34,745 nucleotides of DNA from Deltaproteobacteria bacterium (GTDB lineage: Bacteria; Desulfobacterota; Desulfobacteria; Desulfobacterales; JAHEIW01), in contig JAHEIW010000020.1 in NCBI GenBank assembly GCA_024639185.1, forward strand, positions 14,067 through 48,811. The letters run 5' to 3'. The notes under the pieces were generated by a model. That model saw only the letters and a program-made list of their open reading frames with translations, made no database searches and was not told the origin of the DNA. A program made the position numbers and the translations under genes. This document shows positions 19,993-28,441 of this stretch, one piece after another. Numbering within the stretch: the first letter of the stretch is position 1; every line of letters begins with the position of its first letter.

Positions 19993-20344
19993 TTTAACAG
20001 GCCAATATTTCTATAAATATAGGGGGCCACATGCGTATATAAAATTTTAATATATCGATTGACTTTTTGCTGAAAACTTGGTTTTTTGGGTTTACATTTA
20101 GGCCCGTAAAATACCCTTTCTAAATAGCTGACAAAGTCGATTAATACAACTTTTTCATGACTGATCTTAAAAGTTGCCGGCTTGACTCGAATGCGCTCTT
20201 CAAACGTTCATTGGATTGCTGCTCCAGCGCGGGGATGCATCAGTAATTCGGTCTTCATCTGTTTCCGATTTTTTACTTTTTCGTTTTTCTGTGGGGAAAG
20301 ATTTAAATTTAAGCCAATCTCAATTAATGAAAAGGAGGATTATT
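19993..20344. other. Divergent intergenic region before potD
   Basis: About 350 bp separating the HAD pair (minus) from the potD-type gene (plus). It must hold both promoters. A TTGACT at about 20059 could be a -35 element for potD, but I see no matching -10 at normal spacing. No gene or strong hairpin was found. Confidence 0.45.
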
Positions 20345-21418
20345 ATGACTAAAAAAACCATTGTTGTTTTATGCGTGCTTTCTGCATTTGCGCTGGTATT
20401 TACCGGCGGTCTGTATGCAGCTGAAACATTATCTTTGCTGACCTGGAAGGGGTATGCACCTAAAAATTTGGTCGAAAAATTTGAAAAAGAAACCGGTATC
20501 ACTGTCAAGGTGACGTTTTCCAACAACGAGGAAATGATCGCCAAATTGCGCGCCACCCGCGGCGCCGGTTTCGATCTGGCCCAACCCAGCCAGGACCGCA
20601 TTGCTGCAGTTCAGGAAAAATATAAGATTTATCAACCGATTGATATGTCCAAAGTCAATACGTCTCAGATTATTCCTTCCATGCTCAAGGCCGTGCAGCT
20701 CAATACGATGGTCGATGTTAAATCATACGGTGTGCCCTTTTGCTGGGGGACATCCGGCTTGATTGTTAACCGCAAATTTGCGCCGGATGCCAAAGATTAT
20801 TCGGATCTGCTCAACGAAGCGTACAAAGGCCGTGTCAGCTACCGCCTCAAAAGGCCGACGCTCATTGCCATGGCCTTTGCGATGGGGGATGACCCCTTTG
20901 CCAAATACAGTGACGTCAACGCTTATCAGGCTTTGATGGAAAAAGTCGGCCAGTCCTTAATCGATGCCAAACCGGTTGTCAAAAATTACTGGGCCAATGG
21001 AGATGCCTTGCTGCAATCTATGCGCTCTGAAGAAGTGCACCTGGCGATGGCGTGGGATGGTGGCGGCTGGAAGCTGCATGTGGAAAATTCCGATATCGAC
21101 TTTTTGGCTCCCAAAAGCGGCGCGCTGGGCTGGATCGATACCTTTGCCATTCCGGCCAAAGCCAAAAATGTGGATGCGGCCTACAAGTGGATTAACTTCA
21201 TGCTCAAGCCCGAAAATGCCGCTCAGTTTACAAATATGGAAAAATACGGCACAGCCTCCCGGGGGGCGATCATGTTGACGAATGTGGACATCCGCGGGAA
21301 TTTTGAACGCACTTTTCCCCCGGAAGCAATTGACAATATCAAATGGTATCCGCCCGTCCCGGCAAAGCTTGAGGAAATCGAAGGCAAAATTTTGGACAAG
21401 GTTAAGGCCGCAAAATAA
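20345..21418 (+). CDS. potD: PotD-like periplasmic polyamine/amine-binding protein
   Basis: A 357-residue extracellular solute-binding protein with a signal peptide (MTKKTIVVLCVLSAFALVFT, then GGLYA, cleavage near residue 25). The mature start LSLLTWKGYAPKNLVEKFEKETG and the blocks FDLAQPSQDRI, VPFCWGTSGLIVNRK, AMAWDGGGWK and WIDTFAIPAKAKNVDAAYKWINFML fit the PotD/PotF group. The ATG at 20345 has AAAGGAGG upstream; the longer frame from 20216 lacks a signal and was rejected. It feeds the PotABC-type importer encoded after a 667-bp repeat-filled gap. The ligand could be a polyamine or another small cationic amine. Confidence 0.93.
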   Translation: MTKKTIVVLCVLSAFALVFTGGLYAAETLSLLTWKGYAPKNLVEKFEKETGITVKVTFSNNEEMIAKLRATRGAGFDLAQPSQDRIAAVQEKYKIYQPIDMSKVNTSQIIPSMLKAVQLNTMVDVKSYGVPFCWGTSGLIVNRKFAPDAKDYSDLLNEAYKGRVSYRLKRPTLIAMAFAMGDDPFAKYSDVNAYQALMEKVGQSLIDAKPVVKNYWANGDALLQSMRSEEVHLAMAWDGGGWKLHVENSDIDFLAPKSGALGWIDTFAIPAKAKNVDAAYKWINFMLKPENAAQFTNMEKYGTASRGAIMLTNVDIRGNFERTFPPEAIDNIKWYPPVPAKLEEIEGKILDKVKAAK

Positions 21419-21430
21419 TACCTGGTTTGC

Positions 21431-21667
21431 ATGAAAATTAATGAGAGCCTGTCATTTTTTTTACTGGCTGCAAGTTAAACAGCTTAGAAGTAGACTATGA
21501 TTGCGCCCAGTTATTAAGGCTGAAAATCATTTTATCTCATTAATTTTCACCCGATGGGCGAGCCGGAGGCTTCCATCTGCTGCGTTATTAAGTACGAGGC
21601 ATAGTTGACTATAGCCTCGCCCTGAAGTGCCTTGCATATGAAAGCCTCCAACTCGTGCAAAATCCAG
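21431..21667. repeat. Palindromic repeat unit, tandem copy 1
   Basis: A 237-bp unit repeated at 21686 with a period of 255 bp. It consists of two hairpin modules. The first begins TGAAAATTAATGAG and closes with the exact complement CTCATTAATTTTCA. The second is framed by GAGCCGGAGGCTTCCAT and its near-complement ATGAAAGCCTCCAACTC. The centre of this copy has GAGGCATAGTTGACTATAGCCTC, a palindrome with short loop. Confidence 0.88.
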
Positions 21668-21685
21668 GTATAATCTGAATCATGA

Positions 21686-21922
21686 ATGAAAATTAATGAG
21701 AGCCTGTCATTTTTTTTACTGGCTGCAGGTTAAACAGCTTAGAAGTAGACTATGATTGCGCCCAGTTATTAAGGCTGAAAATCATTTTATCTCATTAATT
21801 TTCACCCGATGGGCGAGCCGGAGGCTTCCATCTGCTGCGTTATTCAGGGCGAAGCATAGTAGACTATCGCCTCGCCCTGAAGTGCCTTGCATATGAAAGC
21901 CTCCAACTCGTGCAAAATCCAG
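21686..21922. repeat. Palindromic repeat unit, tandem copy 2
   Basis: Near-identical to the unit at 21431, in the same orientation. The main differences lie in the centre of the second hairpin, where this copy has the fuller stem CAGGGCGAAGCATAGT...ACTATCGCCTCGCCCTG; copy 1 has lost part of the left arm. This suggests recent tandem duplication followed by decay of one stem in copy 1. Confidence 0.88.
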
Positions 21923-22085
21923 ATTACTTATCATAGATTTTGGCTAGCGATGTCAGCATCGAAGTGGATTGAATGGAATTCTGGGTAATAAATGGAAATA
22001 TTTCATTTTGAGTGAATGATTTTTTTCCGCTTTTCCCATTATTTTTATTTTAACCTAATAAAAAAGCTTCGCAAGAAGGTTTTTT

Positions 22086-23264
22086 ATGCAAATTGATCTA
22101 GCGGTTAAGGACGTCAGTAAAACCTTTGATGATTTTGTGGCGGTTGACAACATATCGTTTGAGGTCGCTGACGGTAGCTTTTTTTCCATTCTGGGGCCCT
22201 CCGGCTGCGGCAAAACGACACTGTTGCGGATGATTGCCGGGCTGACCGAACCCTCGGCCGGTACCATTGAAATTCGCGGCAAGAGCATGCACGGCATTCC
22301 ACCCAACAAACGCCCGGTCAACCTCATTTTTCAGCATCTGGCCTTATTTCCCATGATGAATGTCGGCGAAAATATTGCTTTCGGTCTGTGCAGACGCGGC
22401 GACGATAAAGCCACCATTAAAAATAAGGTCAAAACAATTCTTGAGCGCGTGGAACTAACCGGTTTTGATGATAAAAAAGTTGATCAACTTTCCGGCGGCC
22501 AGAAACAACGGGTGGCCATTGCACGCTGTCTGGTGCTGGAGCCGGCGGTTTTGCTGCTGGATGAGCCTCTGGGAGCGCTGGATCTGAAGCTGCGCGAGCA
22601 AATGAAGGTTGAGTTGAAAAAGCTTCAGGCCAAGGTCGGCACTACCTTTGTGTATATCACCCACGACCAATCCGAAGCCCTGGTGATGTCCGACCATGTG
22701 GCGGTGATGAACCAGGGTATTTTTGAGCAGATCGATACACCTCAAAATTTATACAACAGCCCGGATACCCCGTTTGTGGCCCAGTTTGTGGGAGATAACA
22801 ATACCTGGTCCGGCCAAATCCGGCATTGTGATCAGAAAACCGCCGAGGTTGAAACCACCGACGACAGGGTGTTTCGGACCAAAATTCGGCAGCAATTGCA
22901 ACCCGGTGATGAAGTTGATCTTTTCCTGCGGCCGGAAGCCATGCTGATTCAACCCGATGCGAACCTGGCGAATCTGAACCGCTTCGAGGTCATCGTCAAG
23001 GATCTGCTTTTTGACGGCGCCAACAGCCGCCTGCTGGCCAACCCGCTGGATGCCGATACGGAATTGCTCATCGCTTTGCCCCAAACCCATCAGTATGATT
23101 ACATCCAGAAAAACGATAAGGTTGAAATCGGCTGGGACGAACAGTCCGGCATCTGCTTTCCCAGAGAGGGTCAAGGTTCAAAGGTTCCCGGCTCCGCTCT
23201 ATCGAGCTTGGGGCTTCGCCCTTCGGGCTTCGACCCCACGAGACGCCGCGGCAAGCAGGGTTAA
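22086..23264 (+). CDS. potA: PotA-like ABC transporter ATPase
   Basis: A 392-residue ATPase energising the polyamine-type importer at the inner membrane. Walker A is GPSGCGKTT (37-45), the Q-loop lies in FQHLALFP, the signature is LSGGQKQR (135-142), Walker B is VLLLDEP (155-161) with catalytic Glu160, and the switch His lies in YITHDQSEA. Residues about 280-360 form the TOBE_2 regulatory domain. The last 30 or so residues (after GICFPREGQ) do not look like the family and correspond to repeat-like GC-rich DNA, so the frame probably lost its original stop. The 220-bp gap to potB is unusual for a Pot operon and also repeat-like. Confidence 0.93.
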   Translation: MQIDLAVKDVSKTFDDFVAVDNISFEVADGSFFSILGPSGCGKTTLLRMIAGLTEPSAGTIEIRGKSMHGIPPNKRPVNLIFQHLALFPMMNVGENIAFGLCRRGDDKATIKNKVKTILERVELTGFDDKKVDQLSGGQKQRVAIARCLVLEPAVLLLDEPLGALDLKLREQMKVELKKLQAKVGTTFVYITHDQSEALVMSDHVAVMNQGIFEQIDTPQNLYNSPDTPFVAQFVGDNNTWSGQIRHCDQKTAEVETTDDRVFRTKIRQQLQPGDEVDLFLRPEAMLIQPDANLANLNRFEVIVKDLLFDGANSRLLANPLDADTELLIALPQTHQYDYIQKNDKVEIGWDEQSGICFPREGQGSKVPGSALSSLGLRPSGFDPTRRRGKQG

Positions 23265-23483
23265 AACATCTGGCTGCTGGCTGTCGGTGCCTGGTTACAA
23301 GCTCATAGCTTATATTCAGCAGCAAGTAGCCAGCGGCCGAAGCACTGAAAAGATGAACCTTCCCTGCCACGCCGGAGCTTTAGCGAAGGCGGGTGAACGC
23401 TGAAACCCGGTAGCTGACACCTGACACCCGAAAGCCGTAAGCTTTAGCTATTTACTTTTAACCCATAGCGAAGATTAATCAGT
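23165..23483. repeat. Repeat-like DNA at the potA 3' end and in the potA-potB gap
   Basis: From about 23165 the sequence changes character: low-complexity words such as GTTCAAAGGTTCC, a GGGCTTCGCCCTTCGGGCTTC palindromic stretch, CCACGAGACGCCGCGGCAAG, GCCACGCCGGAGCTTTAGCG and GCTGACACCTGACACCCG. It encodes the atypical PotA tail and then reaches to the potB start with no gene of its own. Which pieces belong to one repeat family cannot be decided without a genome-wide comparison. Confidence 0.5.
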
Positions 23484-24341
23484 ATGACGAGTCATAAACG
23501 ATGGGGATTGTTTTTCTTCCTGGCACCGGTGGTGCTCTGGTTGTTTGTGATGATTGTGTTGCCGCACATCGATCTGCTGGTGATGTCTTTTCGTTTTGAA
23601 AACGACGAAGGCCAAATGCAGTGGAGTCTAAATAATTATTTAGCTTTTTTTGAAGAGCCCATCTACTGGCTGACCTTCGTGCGAACTGCGATTTACTCCA
23701 TCCTGGTTACTTTCCTGACCTTTGTGATTGCCCTTCCGCTTGCATTTTACATCACCAAAGTGGTCAATCCCAAATATCAGGGCTTTCTATTAGTCCTGCT
23801 GTTGTTGCCCTTCTGGGTCAGCGAGCTGGTCAGGGTTTACGGCTGGATGATCCTGTTAAGAGAAAGTGGTGTGATCAATCATTTTTTGCTGAAAGCCGGC
23901 ATTTTAAGGCAGCCTATTGAAATGCTATACCGGGATTCCACCATGATCCTGGGCCTGGTGTATACCTCCATGCTGTTTATGGTGGTACCGATCGTCTCGG
24001 TGCTCGATAGCCTGGACAACAGTCTGATCGAGGCGGCCTATGATCTGGGTGCCAACATGTGGACCATTTTATTCAAGATTATCATTCCACATGCCTCTCC
24101 CGGTATCATGTCGGGCTCTATTGTGGTGTTCATGCTGACGCTGGGCAATTATCTGACGCCGAATTTGATGGGTGGTAAAAACTCGCTCTGGTTTACCGAG
24201 CAAATATATAATCAATTTATCGCCTCTTTTAACTGGAACCAGGGGTCCGCATTCGGCTTTTTACTGCTGGTGCTGTCTTCAATCGTCGTCTGGCTGGGAC
24301 TTAAACTAACCCGACAGAATCTAAAGAAGGTGGTGCAATGA
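23484..24341 (+). CDS. potB: PotB-like ABC transporter permease
   Basis: A 285-residue inner-membrane permease with about six hydrophobic segments (first at about 8-30). The binding-protein-dependent transport EAA loop is visible as SLIEAAYDLGANMWTILFKIIIPHASPGI, which docks on the ATPase. The PotB-type block LPFWVSELVRVYGWMILLR lies near residue 110-130. The stop overlaps the potC start by 4 bp (ATGA), implying tight translational coupling. It forms the transmembrane pore with PotC. No strong ribosome binding site is seen before the ATG; the family N-terminus supports this start. Confidence 0.95.
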   Translation: MTSHKRWGLFFFLAPVVLWLFVMIVLPHIDLLVMSFRFENDEGQMQWSLNNYLAFFEEPIYWLTFVRTAIYSILVTFLTFVIALPLAFYITKVVNPKYQGFLLVLLLLPFWVSELVRVYGWMILLRESGVINHFLLKAGILRQPIEMLYRDSTMILGLVYTSMLFMVVPIVSVLDSLDNSLIEAAYDLGANMWTILFKIIIPHASPGIMSGSIVVFMLTLGNYLTPNLMGGKNSLWFTEQIYNQFIASFNWNQGSAFGFLLLVLSSIVVWLGLKLTRQNLKKVVQ

Positions 24342-25195
24342 TCCGCACACTGCCGACCTCCAAAACATATAACCGCTGTTTCAAGCTTTATGTGGTTTTG
24401 TATTTTATCTTTCTCTTCGCGCCGCTGTTGGTCACCTGCATACTGGCCTTTAACGACTCCCAGTTCCCGTCTTTGCCCTGGAAGGGCTTTACCCTGGAGT
24501 GGTTTACCGCCAATTTGCCCGAGCGGGTCGGTATTTTTCATGATCAAATCAATCTGGACAGTATCTGGGTCAGTTTCCGGGTGGCATTTTTCGTGACCCT
24601 GCTGTCACTGGTGGTGGGAACCTGTGCCGCTTTTCTGTTTGAACAGGAAGCTTTTCGATTCAAACAGGGGCTTTATTTTCTGATGCTGGCGCCACTGGTC
24701 ATACCGGGCGTGATTCTGGGGATATCGATTCTGCTGTTCAGCAATACGCTGGGCACCCATTTTGAAGAGAGCTGGAATATAGATGTGGAATTGTTTCGCC
24801 CCGGCTTCTGGCTGGTGGTGCTGGGGCAGTTTTCTTTTATCGCCACCCTGGTGACGCTGGTGGTTTCCGCCCGCTTGCGCAAGTTCGACCGCACCCTGGA
24901 AGAGGCAGCCCTGAATCTGGGTGCCAACCGCTTAGAGGTCATCTGGCACATCACTTTAAAATTTTTGCGACCGGCGCTGATCGGGGCAGGCGCAGTGGCA
25001 TTTTTGATGTCTTTTGAAAATTTCAACACCACCCTGTTTCTGGTGGGTTACGAAGCCACTTTGCCGATTAATTTATACCTGCAGGTCAGAGACGGCAGCA
25101 CACCGGTGATTAATGCGATTTCCTTTTTGCTGATTGTGGGTACATCGCTGCTGGCGCTCTTGAATCTGTATTTTAGCCGGAAAGACCAATCTTAA
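24338..25195 (+). CDS. potC: PotC-like ABC transporter permease
   Basis: A 285-residue inner-membrane permease and partner of the PotB homologue. It has about six hydrophobic segments, with the first (about 18-38) following a basic N-terminus. The EAA loop reads LEEAALNLGANRLEVIWHITLKFLRPAL. It contains LAPLVIPGVILGISILL and SFENFNTTLFLVG, usual in PotC. It starts at the ATGA overlap with potB. It ends the importer genes; a MITE-like element and the cysteine hydrolase follow. Confidence 0.95.
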   Translation: MIRTLPTSKTYNRCFKLYVVLYFIFLFAPLLVTCILAFNDSQFPSLPWKGFTLEWFTANLPERVGIFHDQINLDSIWVSFRVAFFVTLLSLVVGTCAAFLFEQEAFRFKQGLYFLMLAPLVIPGVILGISILLFSNTLGTHFEESWNIDVELFRPGFWLVVLGQFSFIATLVTLVVSARLRKFDRTLEEAALNLGANRLEVIWHITLKFLRPALIGAGAVAFLMSFENFNTTLFLVGYEATLPINLYLQVRDGSTPVINAISFLLIVGTSLLALLNLYFSRKDQS

Positions 25196-25259
25196 TAGAA
25201 AACGCGAAGACTGAAAATATAAAAAATGTAAAATTGTAATTCTTTTTTTTAATGTAATT

Positions 25260-25457
25260 AGAACCTGTCTTTAAAATAGTAGATTACGCCCAAGGGCGCG
25301 ACACAAACCGATTCAAAAGCGGAGTATACACGAATAGTATTCGAGTATTTTGAATCGGTTTGATGCACACCTTAATGTTCATAAAATAGATGTGTAATCC
25401 CGATTTATCGGGGAAACAATGCCATTGGGTGTTAGATGCATTTTAGAGATAGGTTCC
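25260..25457. repeat. MITE-like palindromic element, copy C (inverted relative to copy A)
   Basis: About 198 bp between potC and the cysteine hydrolase. The terminal arms GAACCTGTCTTTAAAA (left) and the complement of TTTTAGAGATAGGTTC (right) match at 14 of 16 positions. Read on the minus strand it closely follows copy A at 11724-11940, including ATGCATCTAAC, ACACATCTATTTT, GTGTGCATCAAACCGATTC and the CCGATTCAAAA/TTTTGAATCGG hairpin. Its right end lies 5 bp before the ribosome binding site of the hydrolase. Confidence 0.85.
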
Positions 25458-25477
25458 AAATGAAAGGAGACAATCAA

Positions 25478-26077
25478 ATGAAGGCCAAAGAAACAGCAAT
25501 CGTTCTAATCGAATTTCAAAACGAATTCTGTAAAGAAGGAGGCAAACTGCATGACGGCGTAAAGGGTGAAATTGCCCGGCAGAATACGATTCCAAACGCT
25601 ACAAAACTGGCGCAGGAAGCCCGTAAAAAGGGTGCTCTGGTTATCCACTCACCCTTTATATTCAATGAAAAATATTTTGAAGATCATCAGATGCAGGGCA
25701 TTGTCAAGGCGGTGGCGGATGGCGATGCCTTTCGTGAAGGAACCTGGGGCGCTGAGATTATCGATGAATTAAAACCGCAGGAGGGGGATGAGGTTGTCGG
25801 CGGCAAGTGCACCTTATGTGGCTTTAATAAAACCAATCTGGATGAGCTATTACAGGAAGGCAATATTAAGAACGTTGTCATTGGCGGCTTTTTGACCAAT
25901 TTTTGTGTTGAGAGCACTGCTCGCACTGCTTATGACAAGGGGTATGGTGTGACCATAATGAAGGATGCTACTGCTACCAGTTCAGAGGAGGAGCAAAATC
26001 ACGCTGAAGCCAAAATTTTTCCCCTACTGGGCCAGACCCTTTCTGTCGCTCAGTTCCTTGAACAACTGGAAGATTAG
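25478..26077 (+). CDS. Isochorismatase-family cysteine hydrolase
   Basis: A 199-residue alpha/beta hydrolase of the isochorismatase/nicotinamidase/N-carbamoylsarcosine amidase superfamily. The nucleophile is Cys143 in GGFLTNFCVESTARTAYDKG and the lysine of the triad is Lys110 (VVGGKCTLCGF). The first triad position, normally Asp in a DxQNDF motif, is Glu12 here (VLIEFQNEF), a variant I believe occurs in a subgroup. Family reactions hydrolyse amide or ureido bonds. Next to an N-methyl-amine oxidising island, an N-carbamoyl substrate is an attractive guess only. The ATG at 25478 was preferred because AAAGGAG sits at 25463; the 14-codon longer frame would begin inside the repeat element. Confidence 0.9.
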   Translation: MKAKETAIVLIEFQNEFCKEGGKLHDGVKGEIARQNTIPNATKLAQEARKKGALVIHSPFIFNEKYFEDHQMQGIVKAVADGDAFREGTWGAEIIDELKPQEGDEVVGGKCTLCGFNKTNLDELLQEGNIKNVVIGGFLTNFCVESTARTAYDKGYGVTIMKDATATSSEEEQNHAEAKIFPLLGQTLSVAQFLEQLED

Positions 26078-26501
26078 AAATAAAAAATCTCCATCGCAAA
26101 ATCTAATCATGACCGGAGTAAAGCCTATTGGCTTTGCTCCGGATTTTATTTTCACGAAATTCACAATTCAATTTCTAAAACTGAAAAGTGGGGATTTCCA
26201 GAAGCAACTTATAGTTAAGTAGTCACGTTTAGGAATTGTGGAAGCAGGCACGAAGTCCACAATTTCCGATAGACTGAAATCTTATATATTTGTCATTGTG
26301 CAATCTACAAAAAGTATCAGCTGCAATTGAAGCGTGAATTTCGAAAACAAAATATCTATGTCGAACTCATACTGCACCATTTTCTGAAAAACCTTGTGAT
26401 ATCCATTTCATATCTGTAAGATTGCCAAAATTGTGTTATTCTCAATCAAAAGATAGAAAATTGTCCATCTAATATAAATGACAGAATTATAAAAGGGAAA
26501 C
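26078..26501. other. Intergenic gap with terminator and second hairpin
   Basis: No gene is seen. It contains the terminator at 26113-26152 and a further hairpin at 26234-26264 (AATTGTGGA with TCCACAATT) that lacks a T-tract. Beyond that it is AT-rich and presumably holds the promoter of the NYN gene. Base composition shifts here to more A/T, a possible boundary of an acquired block. Confidence 0.55.
26113..26152 (+). terminator. Rho-independent terminator after the cysteine hydrolase
   Basis: CCGGAGTAAAGCC and GGCTTTGCTCCGG form a 13-bp stem (one G-T pair) around a TATT loop, followed by the T-rich ATTTTATTTT. It lies 36 bp after the hydrolase stop and closes the amine island. Confidence 0.85.
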
Positions 26502-27242
26502 ATGTCAGACGAAAAAATGGAAAAATTGGCCGTATTAATAGATGCCGACAACGCCCAATCTTCTATTGTTGACGGACTACTATCGGAAATCGCAAAATAT
26601 GGAACAGCTAATGTAAAAAGGATTTACGGTGACTGGACGCTGTCAGGCCTTAAAGGGTGGAAGGAAGTTCTTTTACAGTATTCTATTCAGCCCATACAGC
26701 AATTTGGGTATACTTCAGGGAAAAATGCAACTGACAGTGCATTGATAATTGACGCAATGGATTTACTTTATACGGGCAAATTTGATGGTTTTTGTATCGT
26801 ATCCAGCGACAGTGATTTCACTAAGCTTGCATCAAGGATAAGGGAAGCTGGTCTTTTTGTATATGGATTTGGGGAGCGAAAAACCCCTAAAGCATTCGTT
26901 TCTGCGTGTGATAAGTTTATTTTCACTGAAGTGCTACGTTCCAAAGATGATTATAGTGAAAAAATAAGGCGCAAGACAACCAGCGGACTTAAGAAAGACA
27001 CAAAGCTCGTTAATTTATTAAGAAACGCTGTTGAGGCGTCTTCGGACGATTCTGGTTGGGCTCATCTTGCATCCGTGGGAAGCAACATTGCCAAGCAGGC
27101 ACCAGAGTTTGATCCACGAAACTATGGTTACAAAAAGCTGGGGGAACTTGCATCAGCAACAAAGCTATTCCAAATCGAAGAAAGAGCTATTGGCGTTGGA
27201 CCTTCAAAGGCAATTTATTTAAAAGACAAAAGAAAGAAATAA
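26502..27242 (+). CDS. NYN-domain protein with C-terminal LOTUS/OST-HTH domain
   Basis: A 246-residue protein. Residues about 8-145 are a NYN (PIN-like, LabA/DUF88) nuclease-fold domain with acidic residues at LIDADN (Asp14, Asp16), ATDSALIIDAMD and IVSSDSDFTKLASRIRE. The last two match the conserved metal-binding aspartates, so it may be an RNase. Residues about 165-240 match a LOTUS/OST-HTH domain (LVNLLRNAVEASSDDSGWAHLASVGSNI, then DPRNYGYKKLGELASATKLFQI), thought to bind RNA, including structured RNA. The ATG has an AAAAGGG box. It stands alone. RNA substrate and process are unknown. Confidence 0.92.
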   Translation: MSDEKMEKLAVLIDADNAQSSIVDGLLSEIAKYGTANVKRIYGDWTLSGLKGWKEVLLQYSIQPIQQFGYTSGKNATDSALIIDAMDLLYTGKFDGFCIVSSDSDFTKLASRIREAGLFVYGFGERKTPKAFVSACDKFIFTEVLRSKDDYSEKIRRKTTSGLKKDTKLVNLLRNAVEASSDDSGWAHLASVGSNIAKQAPEFDPRNYGYKKLGELASATKLFQIEERAIGVGPSKAIYLKDKRKK

Positions 27243-27502
27243 GGAGCAAAACTTCTAGCAATGCAGATAAAGCTGACATGAAGAAACGGAGAGGGCTACC
27301 GTAAAAGCCTTGCAGGTTCGAGACATATCAGGCACGCAGCTTAGCCGTGCTGTTGATTTATACATATGATGTTTATTTTCAACCTTTGGAGAGTATCGCA
27401 AATGCTGTATAAGCCAAATTTTGGGAATGGTATTCCGGCAGTAATACCTTAAGAAAATTATGCGCAATTAATTAAGACGCAGTGCAAAATAGGAGTTTGT
27501 CT

Positions 27503-28438
27503 ATGCCAAGAAAATTCGGACAAGATATTATTCGTCGTTGGATAGAAAATCCGGTAATCACCTCTGAGGATATCCCCTTTAAGTGTCATGATATGTATAA
27601 TGCCGGTTGTATTAAGATTGACGGGGAATATTTAATGCTCATTACCATTGAGAAGCTTGACGGCAGACCTGCCATTTTTAGAGCCAAAAGCGAGGACGGA
27701 TTATTTTTTGAAATAGAAAGAGAACCGTTTATTGCCTCCTCAACGGATGTAAATTTCAAAGAATACGAAGAAATGGGTGTCTTAGATGCCAGAATCACTG
27801 CTCTTAATGATGAGTTTTATATTGTGTATCTGGCCATGGGAAGGCATGGGATCGTTTTAGAGCTAGGCAAAACAAAAGATTTTAAAGCGTTTGAAAGAAT
27901 AGAGATTGTTTCACAGCCAGATACAAAGGCGGGTGCTCTTTTTCCCAGAAAGATAAACGGCAGGTTCGCATTGTTAGAAAGGCCGAGATACGGAGAAAGT
28001 ATATGGATTGCTTATTCAAATGATCTTTTGACCTGGGGTGAGAGAGAGGTTGTCCTAACGCCTAGAGCCGGCTTTTGGGATCAGGGGCGAATAGGATGCG
28101 CGGTTCCACCGATGGAGATAGAATCAGGATGGCTGCTTTTCTACTATGGAGTGAAAAAAACCTCTTCGGGCACGATTACCAAACTAGGGGCCGCCATTCT
28201 TGATAAAGAGGATCCTGCCAAAGTAATAAACCGGTCCAATATACCGATACTCTCACCAAGGAAATTATATGAAAGGATCGGGGATCTTAATAATGTCGTT
28301 TTTTCCACCGGAGCCATTCTGGAAGACAATGGTGAAATTAAGCTTTATTACGGAGCCGCGGATAACTGTATATGTCTGGGAACCACAACGCTTTCCGAGA
28401 TCCTCAATTTTTGTCAGAACGATTTGGAGGAATTTTAA
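27503..28438 (+). CDS. GH130-family protein, paralog 1 (divergent active site)
   Basis: A 311-residue five-bladed beta-propeller protein of the GH130 mannoside-phosphorylase family. The family layout is clear: WIENPVITSEDIPF, SIWIAYSNDLLTWG, RAGFWDQGRIGCAVPPMEIESGW and a C-terminal KLYYGAADNCICLG. Compared with its two neighbours it is altered at key sites: the proton-donor block is VLDARI (Asp95 kept, the preceding Glu is Leu94), the FPEKI block is LFPRKI, and the EIYHG block reads LFYYG (His to Tyr215). It may have a different specificity or be non-catalytic. The ATG at 27503 follows AGGAG; a GTG seven codons upstream was rejected. It ends 3 bp before paralog 2. Confidence 0.88.
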   Translation: MPRKFGQDIIRRWIENPVITSEDIPFKCHDMYNAGCIKIDGEYLMLITIEKLDGRPAIFRAKSEDGLFFEIEREPFIASSTDVNFKEYEEMGVLDARITALNDEFYIVYLAMGRHGIVLELGKTKDFKAFERIEIVSQPDTKAGALFPRKINGRFALLERPRYGESIWIAYSNDLLTWGEREVVLTPRAGFWDQGRIGCAVPPMEIESGWLLFYYGVKKTSSGTITKLGAAILDKEDPAKVINRSNIPILSPRKLYERIGDLNNVVFSTGAILEDNGEIKLYYGAADNCICLGTTTLSEILNFCQNDLEEF

Positions 28439-28441
28439 ATA

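Larger units (their letters stand above)
21419..22085. other. 667-bp gap between potD and potA filled by tandem repeat
   Basis: Contains no gene. Most of it is a tandem pair of 237-bp palindromic units at 21431-21667 and 21686-21922, described separately. The last 160 bp before potA is AT-rich and could hold a promoter for potABC; no clear -35/-10 pair was found. An AAGAAGG box precedes the potA ATG. Confidence 0.75.

Noticed and set aside
21431-21922. CRISPR array
   Set aside because: Only two long (237 bp) units with an 18-bp spacer and strong internal symmetry; this is a tandem palindromic repeat.
27300-27325. tRNA-like T-arm words (CAGGTTCGAG) before the GH130 cluster
   Set aside because: No acceptor stem, D-arm or anticodon arm can be built around it.
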